64,000 nucleotides of DNA from Pararhizobium qamdonense. Its GTDB lineage: Bacteria > Pseudomonadota > Alphaproteobacteria > Rhizobiales > Rhizobiaceae. This document shows, piece by piece, positions 8,859 through 16,882 of the stretch. The stretch's first letter is position 1, and every line of letters starts with the position of its first letter. Below the pieces are notes generated by a model. That model saw nothing but the letters and a program-made list of their open reading frames with translations, was not told where the DNA came from and ran no database searches. The position numbers were made by a program, and so were the translations under genes. Location: positions 2,916,001-2,980,000 of the forward strand of contig NZ_CP119566.1 of assembly GCF_029277445.1 (NCBI RefSeq), written 5' to 3'.

Positions 8859-10532
8859 TCAGGCCGCTTCCTGCGCATTGCCGCCATAGAGCGCATCCTT
8901 GAACGGCTGCGGCCCGACCCGGCGATAGGCCGCAAGGAAGATTTCCGACGGATCCGTTCGCAAGGACAGATAAGTGTTGACGATCGTCTCGATCGCGTCG
9001 GTGACCTTTTCAGGCTCAAAGCCGCGGCCGATGATCTCGCCGATCGAGGTATTCTCGTCGCCTGAACCGCCAAGCGTGATCTGGTAGAGTTCGGCACCCT
9101 TCTTTTCCACGCCCAGCAGGCCGATATGGCCGACATGGTGATGGCCGCAGGCATTGATGCAGCCGGAGATCTTGATCTTCAGCTCGCCGATCTCGGCCTG
9201 CCGGTCCGGGTCACCGAAGCGGGTGGAGATTTCCTGCGACAGCGGGATCGAGCGCGCATTGGCAAGCGCGCAATAGTCCAAGCCGGGACAGGCAATGATA
9301 TCCGTGATCAGACCGGCATTGGCCGTCGCCAGACTAATCGAAACGAGACCACGATAGAGCGCCTCCAGATCGGCCAGCGCCACATGCGGCAGGATGATAT
9401 TCTGCTCATGACTGATGCGGATTTCATCAAAGGCGTATTCCTGCGCCAGATCGGCAATCGCATCCATCTGGCTATCGCTGGCATCGCCTGGAATGCCGCC
9501 GATCGGCTTCAGCGACACCGTCACCATGCCATAGTCGGGGTGCTTGTGCGGCTGCACATTCTGCTGCACCCAGCGGGCAAAGTCCGGATCGGCCTTCTTC
9601 CAGCCGGCCAGATTGGCCCAGCCTTCGGGACGGTCGGTCAGCGGCGGAGGTGCGAAATAGCTGGTGATTGCCTGGATATCGGCATCCGGCAATTTCAGCT
9701 CCGTGTTCTTCAGTTGCAGGAATTCCTGCTCGACCTGGCCTGTCAGGTTTTCCACGCCGGTTTCGTGCACGAGGATCTTGATGCGCGCCTTGTACTTGTT
9801 GTCGCGGCGGCCGTGCAGATTGTACACCCGCATGATCGCTGTCGTGTAGGACAACAGATCCTCTTCCGGCAGGAAATCGCGGATTTTCTTGGCGATCATC
9901 GGCGTGCGGCCCTGCCCGCCGCCGACATAGACGGCAAAGCCGATCTCGCCCTTGTCGTTCTTCTTCAGGTGCAGGCCGATATCGTGCACCTGAATGGCGG
10001 CGCGGTCGCGCTCGGCCCCGGTAACGGCGATCTTGAACTTGCGCGGCAGGAAGGAAAACTCCGGATGAACCGACGACCACTGGCGCAGGATTTCGGCGTA
10101 AGGGCGCGGGTCCGCGACTTCATCGGCAGCGGCACCGGCAAAATGATCGGCGGTGACGTTGCGGATACAGTTGCCCGATGTCTGGATCGCGTGCATCTCG
10201 ACCGAGGCAAGCTCTGCCAGGATGTCCGGCGTGTCCGAGAGTTTCGGCCAATTGTACTGGATGTTCTGGCGCGTGGTGAAATGGCCGTAACCGCGATCAT
10301 ATTTGCGGGCGATATGGGCCAGCATGCGCATCTGGTTGCTGTTCAGCGTGCCATAGGGAATGGCGACCCGCAGCATATAGGCGTGCAGCTGCAGGTAGAC
10401 GCCGTTCATCAGCCGGAGAGGCTTGAAGGCATCCTCGGCAAGCGCACCGGAAAGACGGCGCGTGACCTGATCGCGAAACTGGGCAACACGGTCAGCAACA
10501 AAGGCATGGTCGAATTCGTCGTAACGGTACAT
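8859..10532 (-). CDS. cysI: Sulfite reductase (ferredoxin-type haemoprotein), CysI
   Basis: 557-residue sirohaem/[4Fe-4S] enzyme reducing sulfite to sulfide in assimilation. It has the two-fold NiR/SiR repeat. The cluster/sirohaem cysteines are in CPGLDYCALA (C-x5-C) and CINACGHHH (C-x3-C), and the substrate-side motifs GHFTTRQNIQYNW and SGNCIRNVT are present. No CysJ flavoprotein gene is nearby, so electrons probably come from ferredoxin. Nitrite reductases share the fold, but the linkage to cysG, DUF2849 and DUF934 supports sulfite. It starts 14 bp after DUF2849 in the same transcript. Confidence 0.92.
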   Translation of the reverse strand: MYRYDEFDHAFVADRVAQFRDQVTRRLSGALAEDAFKPLRLMNGVYLQLHAYMLRVAIPYGTLNSNQMRMLAHIARKYDRGYGHFTTRQNIQYNWPKLSDTPDILAELASVEMHAIQTSGNCIRNVTADHFAGAAADEVADPRPYAEILRQWSSVHPEFSFLPRKFKIAVTGAERDRAAIQVHDIGLHLKKNDKGEIGFAVYVGGGQGRTPMIAKKIRDFLPEEDLLSYTTAIMRVYNLHGRRDNKYKARIKILVHETGVENLTGQVEQEFLQLKNTELKLPDADIQAITSYFAPPPLTDRPEGWANLAGWKKADPDFARWVQQNVQPHKHPDYGMVTVSLKPIGGIPGDASDSQMDAIADLAQEYAFDEIRISHEQNIILPHVALADLEALYRGLVSISLATANAGLITDIIACPGLDYCALANARSIPLSQEISTRFGDPDRQAEIGELKIKISGCINACGHHHVGHIGLLGVEKKGAELYQITLGGSGDENTSIGEIIGRGFEPEKVTDAIETIVNTYLSLRTDPSEIFLAAYRRVGPQPFKDALYGGNAQEAA

Positions 10533-10546
10533 CGGTCTTCTTTTCC

Positions 10547-10861
10547 TTAAGCCACCTGAACGGGGCCGGTCAGGCCCTTGTATCCCGGCGCATAGTCGAT
10601 CGTCGGGCCTTCGGCGCGAACGCGCTCGCGCATCCGCAAAGGCCTGAGCACGCCTGCTACTTCTTCAATATCAATGACATTCACGTCAACCACCTTGTTA
10701 TCGGCAAAGGCAGCCTTTCCAGTCGCTTCCAGAGCGGTGACCGCCTCAGCATGGCGGGCGATAAACGCATCCTGCAGCGATTCCACCCAGTTGCCGGAGG
10801 CATCGAGCCAGACGGAAATGCCGTCGGACAGGCGGTTTGCGGTCAATACCTTGTCGGCCAT
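10547..10861 (-). CDS. DUF2849 family protein
   Basis: 104-residue small cytosolic protein with the DUF2849 pattern: LTANRLSDGISVWLD near the N-terminus and IDYAPGYKGL near the C-terminus. In alphaproteobacteria it typically lies between cysG and cysI, as here; the function is unknown and an accessory role in sirohaem or sulfite metabolism is inferred from context only. It starts 1 bp from the cysG stop, so translational coupling is likely. Confidence 0.85.
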   Translation of the reverse strand: MADKVLTANRLSDGISVWLDASGNWVESLQDAFIARHAEAVTALEATGKAAFADNKVVDVNVIDIEEVAGVLRPLRMRERVRAEGPTIDYAPGYKGLTGPVQVA

Positions 10862-10862
10862 G

Positions 10863-12317
10863 TCAGTTCCTCACTTCATCAGTCTGTTTGTGCTGCACGT
10901 CTGAGGCCGAACCGTTCGTCTTGCCCGTGACCAGCGGCTGCGACCGTTCGAAATTCGCGCCGGCCACCGCATCGCCGATGATCACCATGACCGGGCCATC
11001 CAGCTCGTCGCGATATTGCAGGTCCGGCAGATCCTTCAGCGTGCCGTGCAGGAGCTTGCGCCCGGCGCGGCTGGCGTTTTCGATCACGGCGACCGTGGTT
11101 TCCGCCGGCAAACCGGCTTCGATCAGCCGCGCCGCAACGGAAGCTGCAACCGTGCGGCCCATATAGACGGCAATGGTCGCACCGGAAATGGCAAGACGGG
11201 CCCAGTCCGGCAGGACGTCACCGGTCAGATCATGGCCGGTGGTAAAGATCAGCGACGAGGCGACACCGCGCAGCGTCAGCGGCAATTCGAAATCGGCAGC
11301 GGCCGCAAAAGCCGAGGTAATGCCGGGAACGATCTCGTAGGTGATCCCGGCTTCGCGCAAAGCCGCCATCTCTTCGCCAGCGCGGCCATAGACCAGAGGA
11401 TCGCCTGACTTCAGCCGCACGACACGCTGGCCGTCCTGACCGAGGCGCACCAGCAGCTGATTGATCTCATCCTGCGATTTCGAATGGCAGCCCTTGCGCT
11501 TGCCAACCGGCAGGCGCTCGGCGTCGCGGCGGCCCATATCGACGATCGCCTGCGGCACCAGCGCATCGTAAACGATCACATCGGCTTCCATCATTACGCG
11601 CTGGGCCCGCAAGGTCAAAAGGTCCTCCGCTCCCGGACCCGCACCCACCAGCCAGACATGGCCCGGAACCCGATCGACCGACTGCAGCAGCCGGGATGCT
11701 TCCCGGCGCGCTTCGGCGATATTTCCTAGCGACACCTGATCTGCGACCGGGCCGGAAAAGAACCGGCGCCAGAACACCCGGCGGGAAACGCCGCGCGGCA
11801 GAACACGGTCGGCGGCATCGCGATAGGCCTGCGCCAGCGAAGCGAGCGCGCCAAGGGATGGGGAAAGCAGCTGATCGATCTGCGCGCGGATCATCTGGGC
11901 GAGCACCGGCCCTGCGCCCTCGGTGCCGATGGCAACGGCGACGGGCGCGCGATTGACCAATGCCGGCGTCAGGAAATCGCAGAATTCCGGCTGATCCACC
12001 GCATTGGCCGGAATTTTCTGCGCCCGCGCCGCAGCGACGATCAGGCGGTCTTGAGCCGCATCGCCGGTTGCGGCAAAGACCAGCGTTGCGCCGTCGACCT
12101 GGCCTGCCTCGAAAGGCGTTGCGACATGGTCGATCGCATTGGTGTACAGGAACGCGGCGAAATCGTCTTCCGGCTCGTCCGCATAGGCGATGATCCGGGC
12201 CTGCGTGTTGAGCAACAGCCGAACCTTGGCAAATGCCTCGTCACCATTGCCAAAAACCGCCACGCATTTCTGCGCAACGCGGAAGAAGGCCGGAAAGACG
12301 GTCAGTTGTTCGGTCAT
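10863..12317 (-). CDS. cysG: Sirohaem synthase (uroporphyrinogen-III methyltransferase/dehydrogenase/ferrochelatase)
   Basis: 484-residue bifunctional CysG. Residues 1 to ~205 form the precorrin-2 dehydrogenase/sirohydrochlorin ferrochelatase part (FRVAQKCVAVFGNGDEAFAK, a variant dinucleotide-binding loop; PANAVDQPEFCDF). Residues ~215-460 form the SAM-dependent uroporphyrinogen III methyltransferase (VWLVGAGPGAEDLLTLRA, VRLKSGDPLVYGRAGEE, VPGITSAFAAAA). It makes the sirohaem used by CysI, encoded just downstream. It is the first gene of the minus-strand operon cysG-DUF2849-cysI-DUF934. Confidence 0.94.
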   Translation of the reverse strand: MTEQLTVFPAFFRVAQKCVAVFGNGDEAFAKVRLLLNTQARIIAYADEPEDDFAAFLYTNAIDHVATPFEAGQVDGATLVFAATGDAAQDRLIVAAARAQKIPANAVDQPEFCDFLTPALVNRAPVAVAIGTEGAGPVLAQMIRAQIDQLLSPSLGALASLAQAYRDAADRVLPRGVSRRVFWRRFFSGPVADQVSLGNIAEARREASRLLQSVDRVPGHVWLVGAGPGAEDLLTLRAQRVMMEADVIVYDALVPQAIVDMGRRDAERLPVGKRKGCHSKSQDEINQLLVRLGQDGQRVVRLKSGDPLVYGRAGEEMAALREAGITYEIVPGITSAFAAAADFELPLTLRGVASSLIFTTGHDLTGDVLPDWARLAISGATIAVYMGRTVAASVAARLIEAGLPAETTVAVIENASRAGRKLLHGTLKDLPDLQYRDELDGPVMVIIGDAVAGANFERSQPLVTGKTNGSASDVQHKQTDEVRN

Positions 12318-12559
12318 CGTGTGGGAATCTGATCCTGTTACAGGTTATGGGGAATATCCCCTTTATACCTTGAAAATTGAAGAAACAGAAATTCCGATGC
12401 CTTTGCAGGCGGATATTCTTTTGCTCGACTCCAGCATAATTTGAGCAAATCTCTCCGAGGACAAGGCCTTCGGCAACGGCAGGATCGTGTTTCCGAGCAT
12501 TGCCTATACCACTTCAAATCCGCTAAATGCCAGTAATCCTATTGTATGGAGCCAATGGT
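12318..12559. promoter_or_regulatory. Divergent control region between cysG and the deaminase gene
   Basis: 242 bp between divergent genes. Two copies of an 8-bp inverted element, GAATATCC (12352-12359) and GGATATTC (12411-12418), are 51 bp apart. The 9-bp form GGATATTCC also occurs upstream of fpr (8260-8268), the other sulfur-linked transcription unit. Regulatory function is a guess from position; no clear -35/-10 pair was identified. Confidence 0.35.
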
Positions 12560-13150
12560 TTGACGAACAATTCCAAACTTGCAGAACGCCTGCTGAGCGT
12601 CATCGAGACAGACGTCCTGCCCCTCACGGAAAAGGGTGTCGCTGCCGGCAACAAGGTTTTCGGTGCGGCGATCCTGCGCAAATCGGACCTGTCCCTCGTC
12701 ATCGCGGAAACCAACAACGAGACGGAAAACCCGCTCTGGCATGGCGAAGTGCATACGCTGAAGCGCTTTTACGAGCGCGCCGAAAAGCCTGACACCAAGG
12801 ACCTCATCTTCCTCTCCACCCACGAACCCTGCTCGATGTGCCTCTCGGCGATCACCTGGGCGGGCTTTGACAATTTCTACTACCTGTTCAGCCACGAGGA
12901 TTCGCGCGACGCGTTTTCGATCCCGCACGACCTGAAAATCCTGAAAGAGGTTTTCCGGCTCGATCCCGGCGGCTACGCCAAGACCAACGCCTTCTGGCGC
13001 TCCTCCTCGATCGCCGATCTCGTGGCGACATCGGACGAGGCCGGCAAGGCCGCGCTACGGGAGCAGGACCGGCGCATTCGCGCCAAGTACCAGTCGCTGT
13101 CGGATTCTTATCAGTCCGGCAAGGACGCCAACGCCATTCCATTGAATTGA
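12560..13150 (+). CDS. Nucleoside/cytidine deaminase-like zinc hydrolase
   Basis: 196-residue protein of the CMP/dCMP-guanine deaminase superfamily. The zinc motif HGEVHTLKRF (His ligand and catalytic Glu) and PCSMCLSAITW (two Cys ligands) are both present. The C-terminal half (FRLDPGGYAKTNAFWRSSSI) is longer than in tRNA deaminase TadA, so a free base or nucleoside substrate is more likely. I chose the TTG at 12560, with GGAG about 9 nt upstream; the ATG at 12527 has no site. It lies 5 bp before mazG and both deal with nucleotides. The substrate is unknown. Confidence 0.8.
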   Translation: MTNNSKLAERLLSVIETDVLPLTEKGVAAGNKVFGAAILRKSDLSLVIAETNNETENPLWHGEVHTLKRFYERAEKPDTKDLIFLSTHEPCSMCLSAITWAGFDNFYYLFSHEDSRDAFSIPHDLKILKEVFRLDPGGYAKTNAFWRSSSIADLVATSDEAGKAALREQDRRIRAKYQSLSDSYQSGKDANAIPLN

Positions 13151-13155
13151 GCCCC

Positions 13156-13989
13156 ATGCACCCCTCCAAGGATATCGCCCGCCTGCTGGAAATCATGGAA
13201 GCCCTGCGCCAGCCCGAAACCGGCTGCCCATGGGATATCGTCCAGACCTTCGAGACCATCAAGCCGTACACGCTGGAAGAAGCCTACGAGGTTGCCGACG
13301 CGATCGAGCGCGCCGATATGGACGATCTTTGCGACGAGCTCGGCGACCTGCTGCTGCAGGTGGTTTTTCATGCGCGCATGGCTGAGGAAGCAGGTGATTT
13401 CGCCTTTGGCGATGTGGTCGAAGCGATCACCCGAAAAATGATCCGGCGCCACCCACATGTGTTTGCGCGGTCTGACGCGGATACGCCGCAGGCCGTGAAA
13501 CTGCAATGGGACGAGATCAAGCAGGCGGAAAAGGCCGAACGCCGCAAGCGGCGGGCAAAGCGCGGCCTGCCTGAGGATGTCAACACCGGTCATCTTGGCT
13601 CCGTCCAGCGCAGTTTCCCGGCGCTGGTCGAGGCTTTGAAACTGCAGGAACGGGCGGCCAAGGTCGGTTTCGACTGGTCCTCACCTGAGCCGATCCTCGA
13701 CAAGATCGAGGAGGAGATTGCCGAACTGCGCGAGGCGCTCGCTTTGAACGACAAGGCAAAGGTGGCAGACGAACTCGGCGATCTGATCTTCGCCGTCGTC
13801 AACATCGGCCGCCATGTCGGCGCTGACCCTGAAATGGCGCTGCGCGGCACCAACACAAAGTTCCGCCGCCGTTTCGCGCATATCGAGACGGAACTGGAAG
13901 CTCATGGGGAAACGCTGGAGGCGGCAACGCTGGAGCGGATGGAGGAACTGTGGCAGGCAGCCAAGGCGATAGAGCGGCAGTTGAGGTAA
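13156..13989 (+). CDS. mazG: Nucleoside triphosphate pyrophosphohydrolase MazG
   Basis: 277-residue two-domain MazG. The first MazG domain begins GCPWDIVQTFETIKPYTLEE and has the Mg-binding EELGD-type motif CDELGDLLLQVVFHARMAEE. The second repeats it (EEEIAELREAL, ADELGDLIFAVVNIGRH). The family hydrolyses NTPs to NMP and pyrophosphate, clearing abnormal nucleotides or lowering ppGpp levels. Start ATG 13156 gives MHPSKDIARLLEIME; a TTG at 13147 overlaps the previous stop. It is co-directional with the deaminase and convergent with hflX, separated by a palindromic repeat. Confidence 0.93.
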   Translation: MHPSKDIARLLEIMEALRQPETGCPWDIVQTFETIKPYTLEEAYEVADAIERADMDDLCDELGDLLLQVVFHARMAEEAGDFAFGDVVEAITRKMIRRHPHVFARSDADTPQAVKLQWDEIKQAEKAERRKRRAKRGLPEDVNTGHLGSVQRSFPALVEALKLQERAAKVGFDWSSPEPILDKIEEEIAELREALALNDKAKVADELGDLIFAVVNIGRHVGADPEMALRGTNTKFRRRFAHIETELEAHGETLEAATLERMEELWQAAKAIERQLR

Positions 13990-14029
13990 CTGGCCTGCAT
14001 GAGCCAGCCGTCGAGTTCTGAGACCGGGG

Positions 14030-14192
14030 AGGCTTCACCCCCCTCTGTCACTGCGTGACATCTCCCCCTCAAGGGGGGAGATCAGTCTTTTCCCTCGCTG
14101 CCTTGATATTGGAGAGGCACAGTCGATGCGGCCAATCTCCTCCCTTGAGGGGGAGATGTCGGCGTCGCCGACAGAGGGGGGTGTTAGCCCCG
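14030..14192. repeat. Large intergenic inverted repeat (rhizobial palindromic element)
   Basis: About 160 bp between convergent mazG and hflX. Left arm (~14030-14082) contains CACCCCCCTCTGTC and CATCTCCCCCTCAAGGGG. Right arm (~14135-14192) contains CTCCCTTGAGGGGGAGATG and GACAGAGGGGGGTG, the near-complement of the left arm. The centre has no gene. The arms read like the dispersed GC-rich palindromes common in Rhizobiales. The structure may also end both transcripts. Confidence 0.7.
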
Positions 14193-14224
14193 ATTCCGGT
14201 AATAGCCACCAGTCCGGTAATACG

Positions 14225-15550
14225 CTACCAGTCCTGCGCCGCAGCCTTCGGGCCATTGCCGAGCCGCCGGTCAAGCTCTTCCGCTTCGCTCGGCGTCATG
14301 CGCAGATCGAGGCTGACGGAGCCGTCTTCCATGTCCTCGCGGCCATCGACCATCGTGTGTTCGTAGACCCAGGAGAGCAGCTGCAGCTTGCTGGCCGGCA
14401 GCACGACGTTGCATTCCATCAGCACGCCGGACAGGCGCTTGTTGATCTCGTCCAGCAGGTGATCGACACCTTCGCCCGTCACGGCCGAAACAGCGACGGT
14501 GTTTTCGCTGTGTTCGGCTTTCTGGACGAGGCTTTCATGCGCGTCGGCATCCAGCAGATCGACCTTGTTCCAGACTTCGATGATGCGCTCGGAGCGCGCC
14601 TTCTCGTCAATGCCGAGATCGGTGAGGATGCGCAGCACGTCCTGCGATTGAACCTGGTTGTCGGGGTCGGCGAGATCGCGCACGTGCAGGATCAGGTCGG
14701 CTTCCAGCACCTCTTCCAGCGTCGCGCGGAAGGCGGCGACCAGATGGGTCGGCAGGTCAGAGATGAAACCGACGGTATCGGACAGCATGACCATGCGGCC
14801 ATGCGGCAGCTTCATCCGGCGCAGCGTCGGGTCAAGCGTTGCAAACAGCATGTCTTCGGCGAGAACGCCCGCGCCGGTGATGCGGTTGAACAAGGTCGAT
14901 TTGCCGGCATTGGTATAGCCGACGAGGGCGACGATCGGATGCGGCACCTTCTTGCGCTTGGCGCGATGAAGCTGGCGGGTGCGGCGCACCTGCTCCAGCT
15001 CCTTCTCGAGCTTGACGATCTTTTCCTGCAAAAGCCGGCGGTCGGCCTCGATCTGGGTTTCACCCGGACCACCCATGAAGCCCGCGCCACCGCGCTGGCG
15101 CTCCAAGTGGGTCCAGCTGCGAACCAGGCGGCCCTTCTGGTAGTTCAGATGCGCAAGCTCGACCTGCAGCGTGCCTTCCTTGGTGGACGCGCGGCGGCCG
15201 AAGATTTCCAGGATGAGACCGGTCCGGTCGATGACCTTGCAGTTCCATTCTTTTTCGAGATTGCGCTGCTGAACCGGCGTCAACGGATGATCGATGATGA
15301 CGAGACCGGCATTGTGCTCGCTCAAGAGATGGCCGATTTCCTCGATCTTGCCGCTGCCGAGCAACGTTCCGGGCTTGGGCTGGGCAACGGGCACGATGGC
15401 GCCGTGCACGACCTCCAGATCGATGGCAAGCGCCAGACCGATCGTTTCCTCAAGCCGGCTTTCGTCGCTGCGTGTCGAGGTCGCGGCAATGATCTCAGCG
15501 TTCTGTCTGCCCGTCTTTTTCAGGACTGGGACGATGACAACGGCGCGCAT
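14225..15550 (-). CDS. hflX: Ribosome-associated GTPase HflX
   Basis: 441-residue HflX. The N-terminal HflX domain (GTLLGSGKIEEIGHLL, IIDHPLTPVQQRNLE) is followed by the Gly-rich linker RGGAGFMGGPGETQIEADRR, a coiled coil, and an Obg-like G domain with G1 GYTNAGKSTL, G3 DTVGFI and G4 NKVD. It splits or rescues stalled ribosomes in other bacteria. The listed start is the first ATG; the frame stays open back to the hfq stop (15629), reading ITKRDTKSASIIPELEK, and contains no ATG, GTG or TTG, so a rare ATT start at 15616 is possible. Cotranscribed with hfq. Confidence 0.93.
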   Translation of the reverse strand: MRAVVIVPVLKKTGRQNAEIIAATSTRSDESRLEETIGLALAIDLEVVHGAIVPVAQPKPGTLLGSGKIEEIGHLLSEHNAGLVIIDHPLTPVQQRNLEKEWNCKVIDRTGLILEIFGRRASTKEGTLQVELAHLNYQKGRLVRSWTHLERQRGGAGFMGGPGETQIEADRRLLQEKIVKLEKELEQVRRTRQLHRAKRKKVPHPIVALVGYTNAGKSTLFNRITGAGVLAEDMLFATLDPTLRRMKLPHGRMVMLSDTVGFISDLPTHLVAAFRATLEEVLEADLILHVRDLADPDNQVQSQDVLRILTDLGIDEKARSERIIEVWNKVDLLDADAHESLVQKAEHSENTVAVSAVTGEGVDHLLDEINKRLSGVLMECNVVLPASKLQLLSWVYEHTMVDGREDMEDGSVSLDLRMTPSEAEELDRRLGNGPKAAAQDW

Positions 15551-15628
15551 GTCATCACGAAGCTTTTCAAGCTCCGGGATGATCGACGCCGATTTGGTAT
15601 CACGTTTGGTAATGTGTTTTATATCCCG

Positions 15629-15871
15629 TCAGGATGCGGATTCTTCGCTCTCGAACATCTGCATCGGCTGGCCCGGCATGATTGTCGAGATGGCGTGCTT
15701 GTATACGAGCTGGGAATGCCCGTCACGCCGCAAAAGCACACAAAAATTGTCAAAAGACGTAACAACGCCCGTCAGTTTCACACCATTGATAAGAAAAATT
15801 GTCAGAGATATCTTCTGCTTGCGGACTGTGTTGAGAAACAGATCCTGCAAGTTCTGAGAACGTTCCGCCAT
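15629..15871 (-). CDS. hfq: RNA chaperone Hfq
   Basis: 80-residue Sm-like protein. Sm1 spans ~9-45 ([34 protein letters not shown]) and Sm2 contains [10 protein letters not shown]. The proximal-face residues QNLQDLFLN are typical, and the C-terminal tail (ESEESAS) is short and acidic, as in alphaproteobacterial Hfq. It forms a hexamer pairing small RNAs with mRNAs. A plausible promoter (-10 TATAAT, 15915-15920) lies directly upstream, so hfq-hflX can be transcribed independently of dat. The neighbourhood ntrX-dat-hfq-hflX is a recognised alphaproteobacterial arrangement. Confidence 0.97.
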   Translation of the reverse strand: MAERSQNLQDLFLNTVRKQKISLTIFLINGVKLTGVVTSFDNFCVLLRRDGHSQLVYKHAISTIMPGQPMQMFESEESAS

Positions 15872-15893
15872 AGCGCCGCTTCTTTCTTATTTT

Positions 15894-15945
15894 CCGGTTC
15901 GATTTAACCGGTTGATTATACAATCTGAATAGCCCCGAACGCTGG
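15894..15945 (-). promoter_or_regulatory. Putative hfq promoter with 5'-end hairpin
   Basis: On the minus strand a TATAAT hexamer occupies 15920-15915, 44 bp before the hfq start; the -35 (AGCGTT/CAGCGT near 15940) is weak. CCGGTT/AACCGG arms (15894-15899, 15906-15911) would form a small hairpin at the 5' end of the transcript. Prediction by eye only. Confidence 0.45.
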
Positions 15946-15983
15946 AAAAAACCTGTCTTTAAAGCGTCCCCCCGGATTTGGTA

Positions 15984-16847
15984 TCAAATCGCGGTCTTTT
16001 CCGCAATGTCGAAAAAGGCTTCACGAATTTTCTGTGACACGCTGCCGGGATGCCCGTTGGCGATGGTTTTACCGTTAACCGCAACGACCGGAAAACAGAT
16101 ACTTGTGGCGGCAGTGATGAAAACCTCGCGTGCTTCCAGCATCTCCTCCAGCGAAAAAGCCTGCTCGACGATCTCAAGGCCAAGCGCCCCGGTAACGTCC
16201 TTCAGGGTCGTGCGGGTGATACCGCGCAGGATGCCGTGATCGGCGTGGCGGGTCCGCAGCCGGCCGGCCTTATCAACGATCCAGACATTGGTTGCCGCGC
16301 CCTCTTTCACCGTGCCGTCGGCATCGACAAAAATAGCCTCCTGGGCGCCCTCCTCCTTGGCGGCCTGCCTTGCCAGCACATTCGGCAGCAATCCCACCGA
16401 CTTGATATCGACGCGGTCCCAGCGGTTTTCAAGAACCGTAATCGTGCTGATTCCGGCCGCGTTCTTCTTGGCAATTACCGAAGCATCAGTCCGCTTGGCC
16501 GTCACCACAATGGTCGATGGCGTATCGGCAGCGGGAAAGACATGATCGCGGCGCGCGGCACCGCGCGTCACCTGCAGATAGAACAGGCCGTTCTTCACCC
16601 GGTTGCGTCGGGCCACCTCGCGAATGACGTGAATGAGCGCTGCCCGCGTCATCGGCCAGGCCATGCGCAACTCGCTCAGCGAGCGGTCCAGCCGGTCGAG
16701 ATGCCGTGTCAGGTCGATAATGAAGCCATGGCGGATCTCGCAGACCTCATAGACGCCGTCGGCGAACTGGAAGCCGCGATCCTCGATATGAACGGCGGCT
16801 TCGGAGTGGCGCTGATAGGCGCCGTTGACATAGGCAATGCGCGACAT
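15984..16847 (-). CDS. dat: D-amino acid aminotransferase (class IV PLP)
   Basis: 287-residue fold-type IV aminotransferase. N-terminal MSRIAYVNGAY and EDRGFQFADGVYEV are characteristic. The PLP lysine is in DIKSVGLLPNVLARQ, and EGAATNVWIV plus HGILRGITR provide cofactor-phosphate contacts. The family interconverts D-alanine, D-glutamate and other D-amino acids with 2-oxoacids for peptidoglycan precursors; branched-chain aminotransferases are a less likely alternative given the length and the DRGFQFADG motif. It starts 35 bp after ntrX, so it probably belongs to the ntrYX transcript. Confidence 0.88.
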   Translation of the reverse strand: MSRIAYVNGAYQRHSEAAVHIEDRGFQFADGVYEVCEIRHGFIIDLTRHLDRLDRSLSELRMAWPMTRAALIHVIREVARRNRVKNGLFYLQVTRGAARRDHVFPAADTPSTIVVTAKRTDASVIAKKNAAGISTITVLENRWDRVDIKSVGLLPNVLARQAAKEEGAQEAIFVDADGTVKEGAATNVWIVDKAGRLRTRHADHGILRGITRTTLKDVTGALGLEIVEQAFSLEEMLEAREVFITAATSICFPVVAVNGKTIANGHPGSVSQKIREAFFDIAEKTAI

Positions 16848-16882
16848 GGATGACCTGTCCTGGAACGATGGAACCCTGAATT

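Noticed and set aside
14126-15907. 593-residue plus-strand open frame opposite hflX and hfq
   Set aside because: Both minus-strand genes are unmistakable and the plus frame spans two unrelated genes.
16848-16882. Expected trkA gene between ntrX and dat
   Set aside because: trkA follows ntrX in some alphaproteobacteria, but here dat follows after 35 bp. I recall the same arrangement in Agrobacterium, so this is not treated as a novelty.
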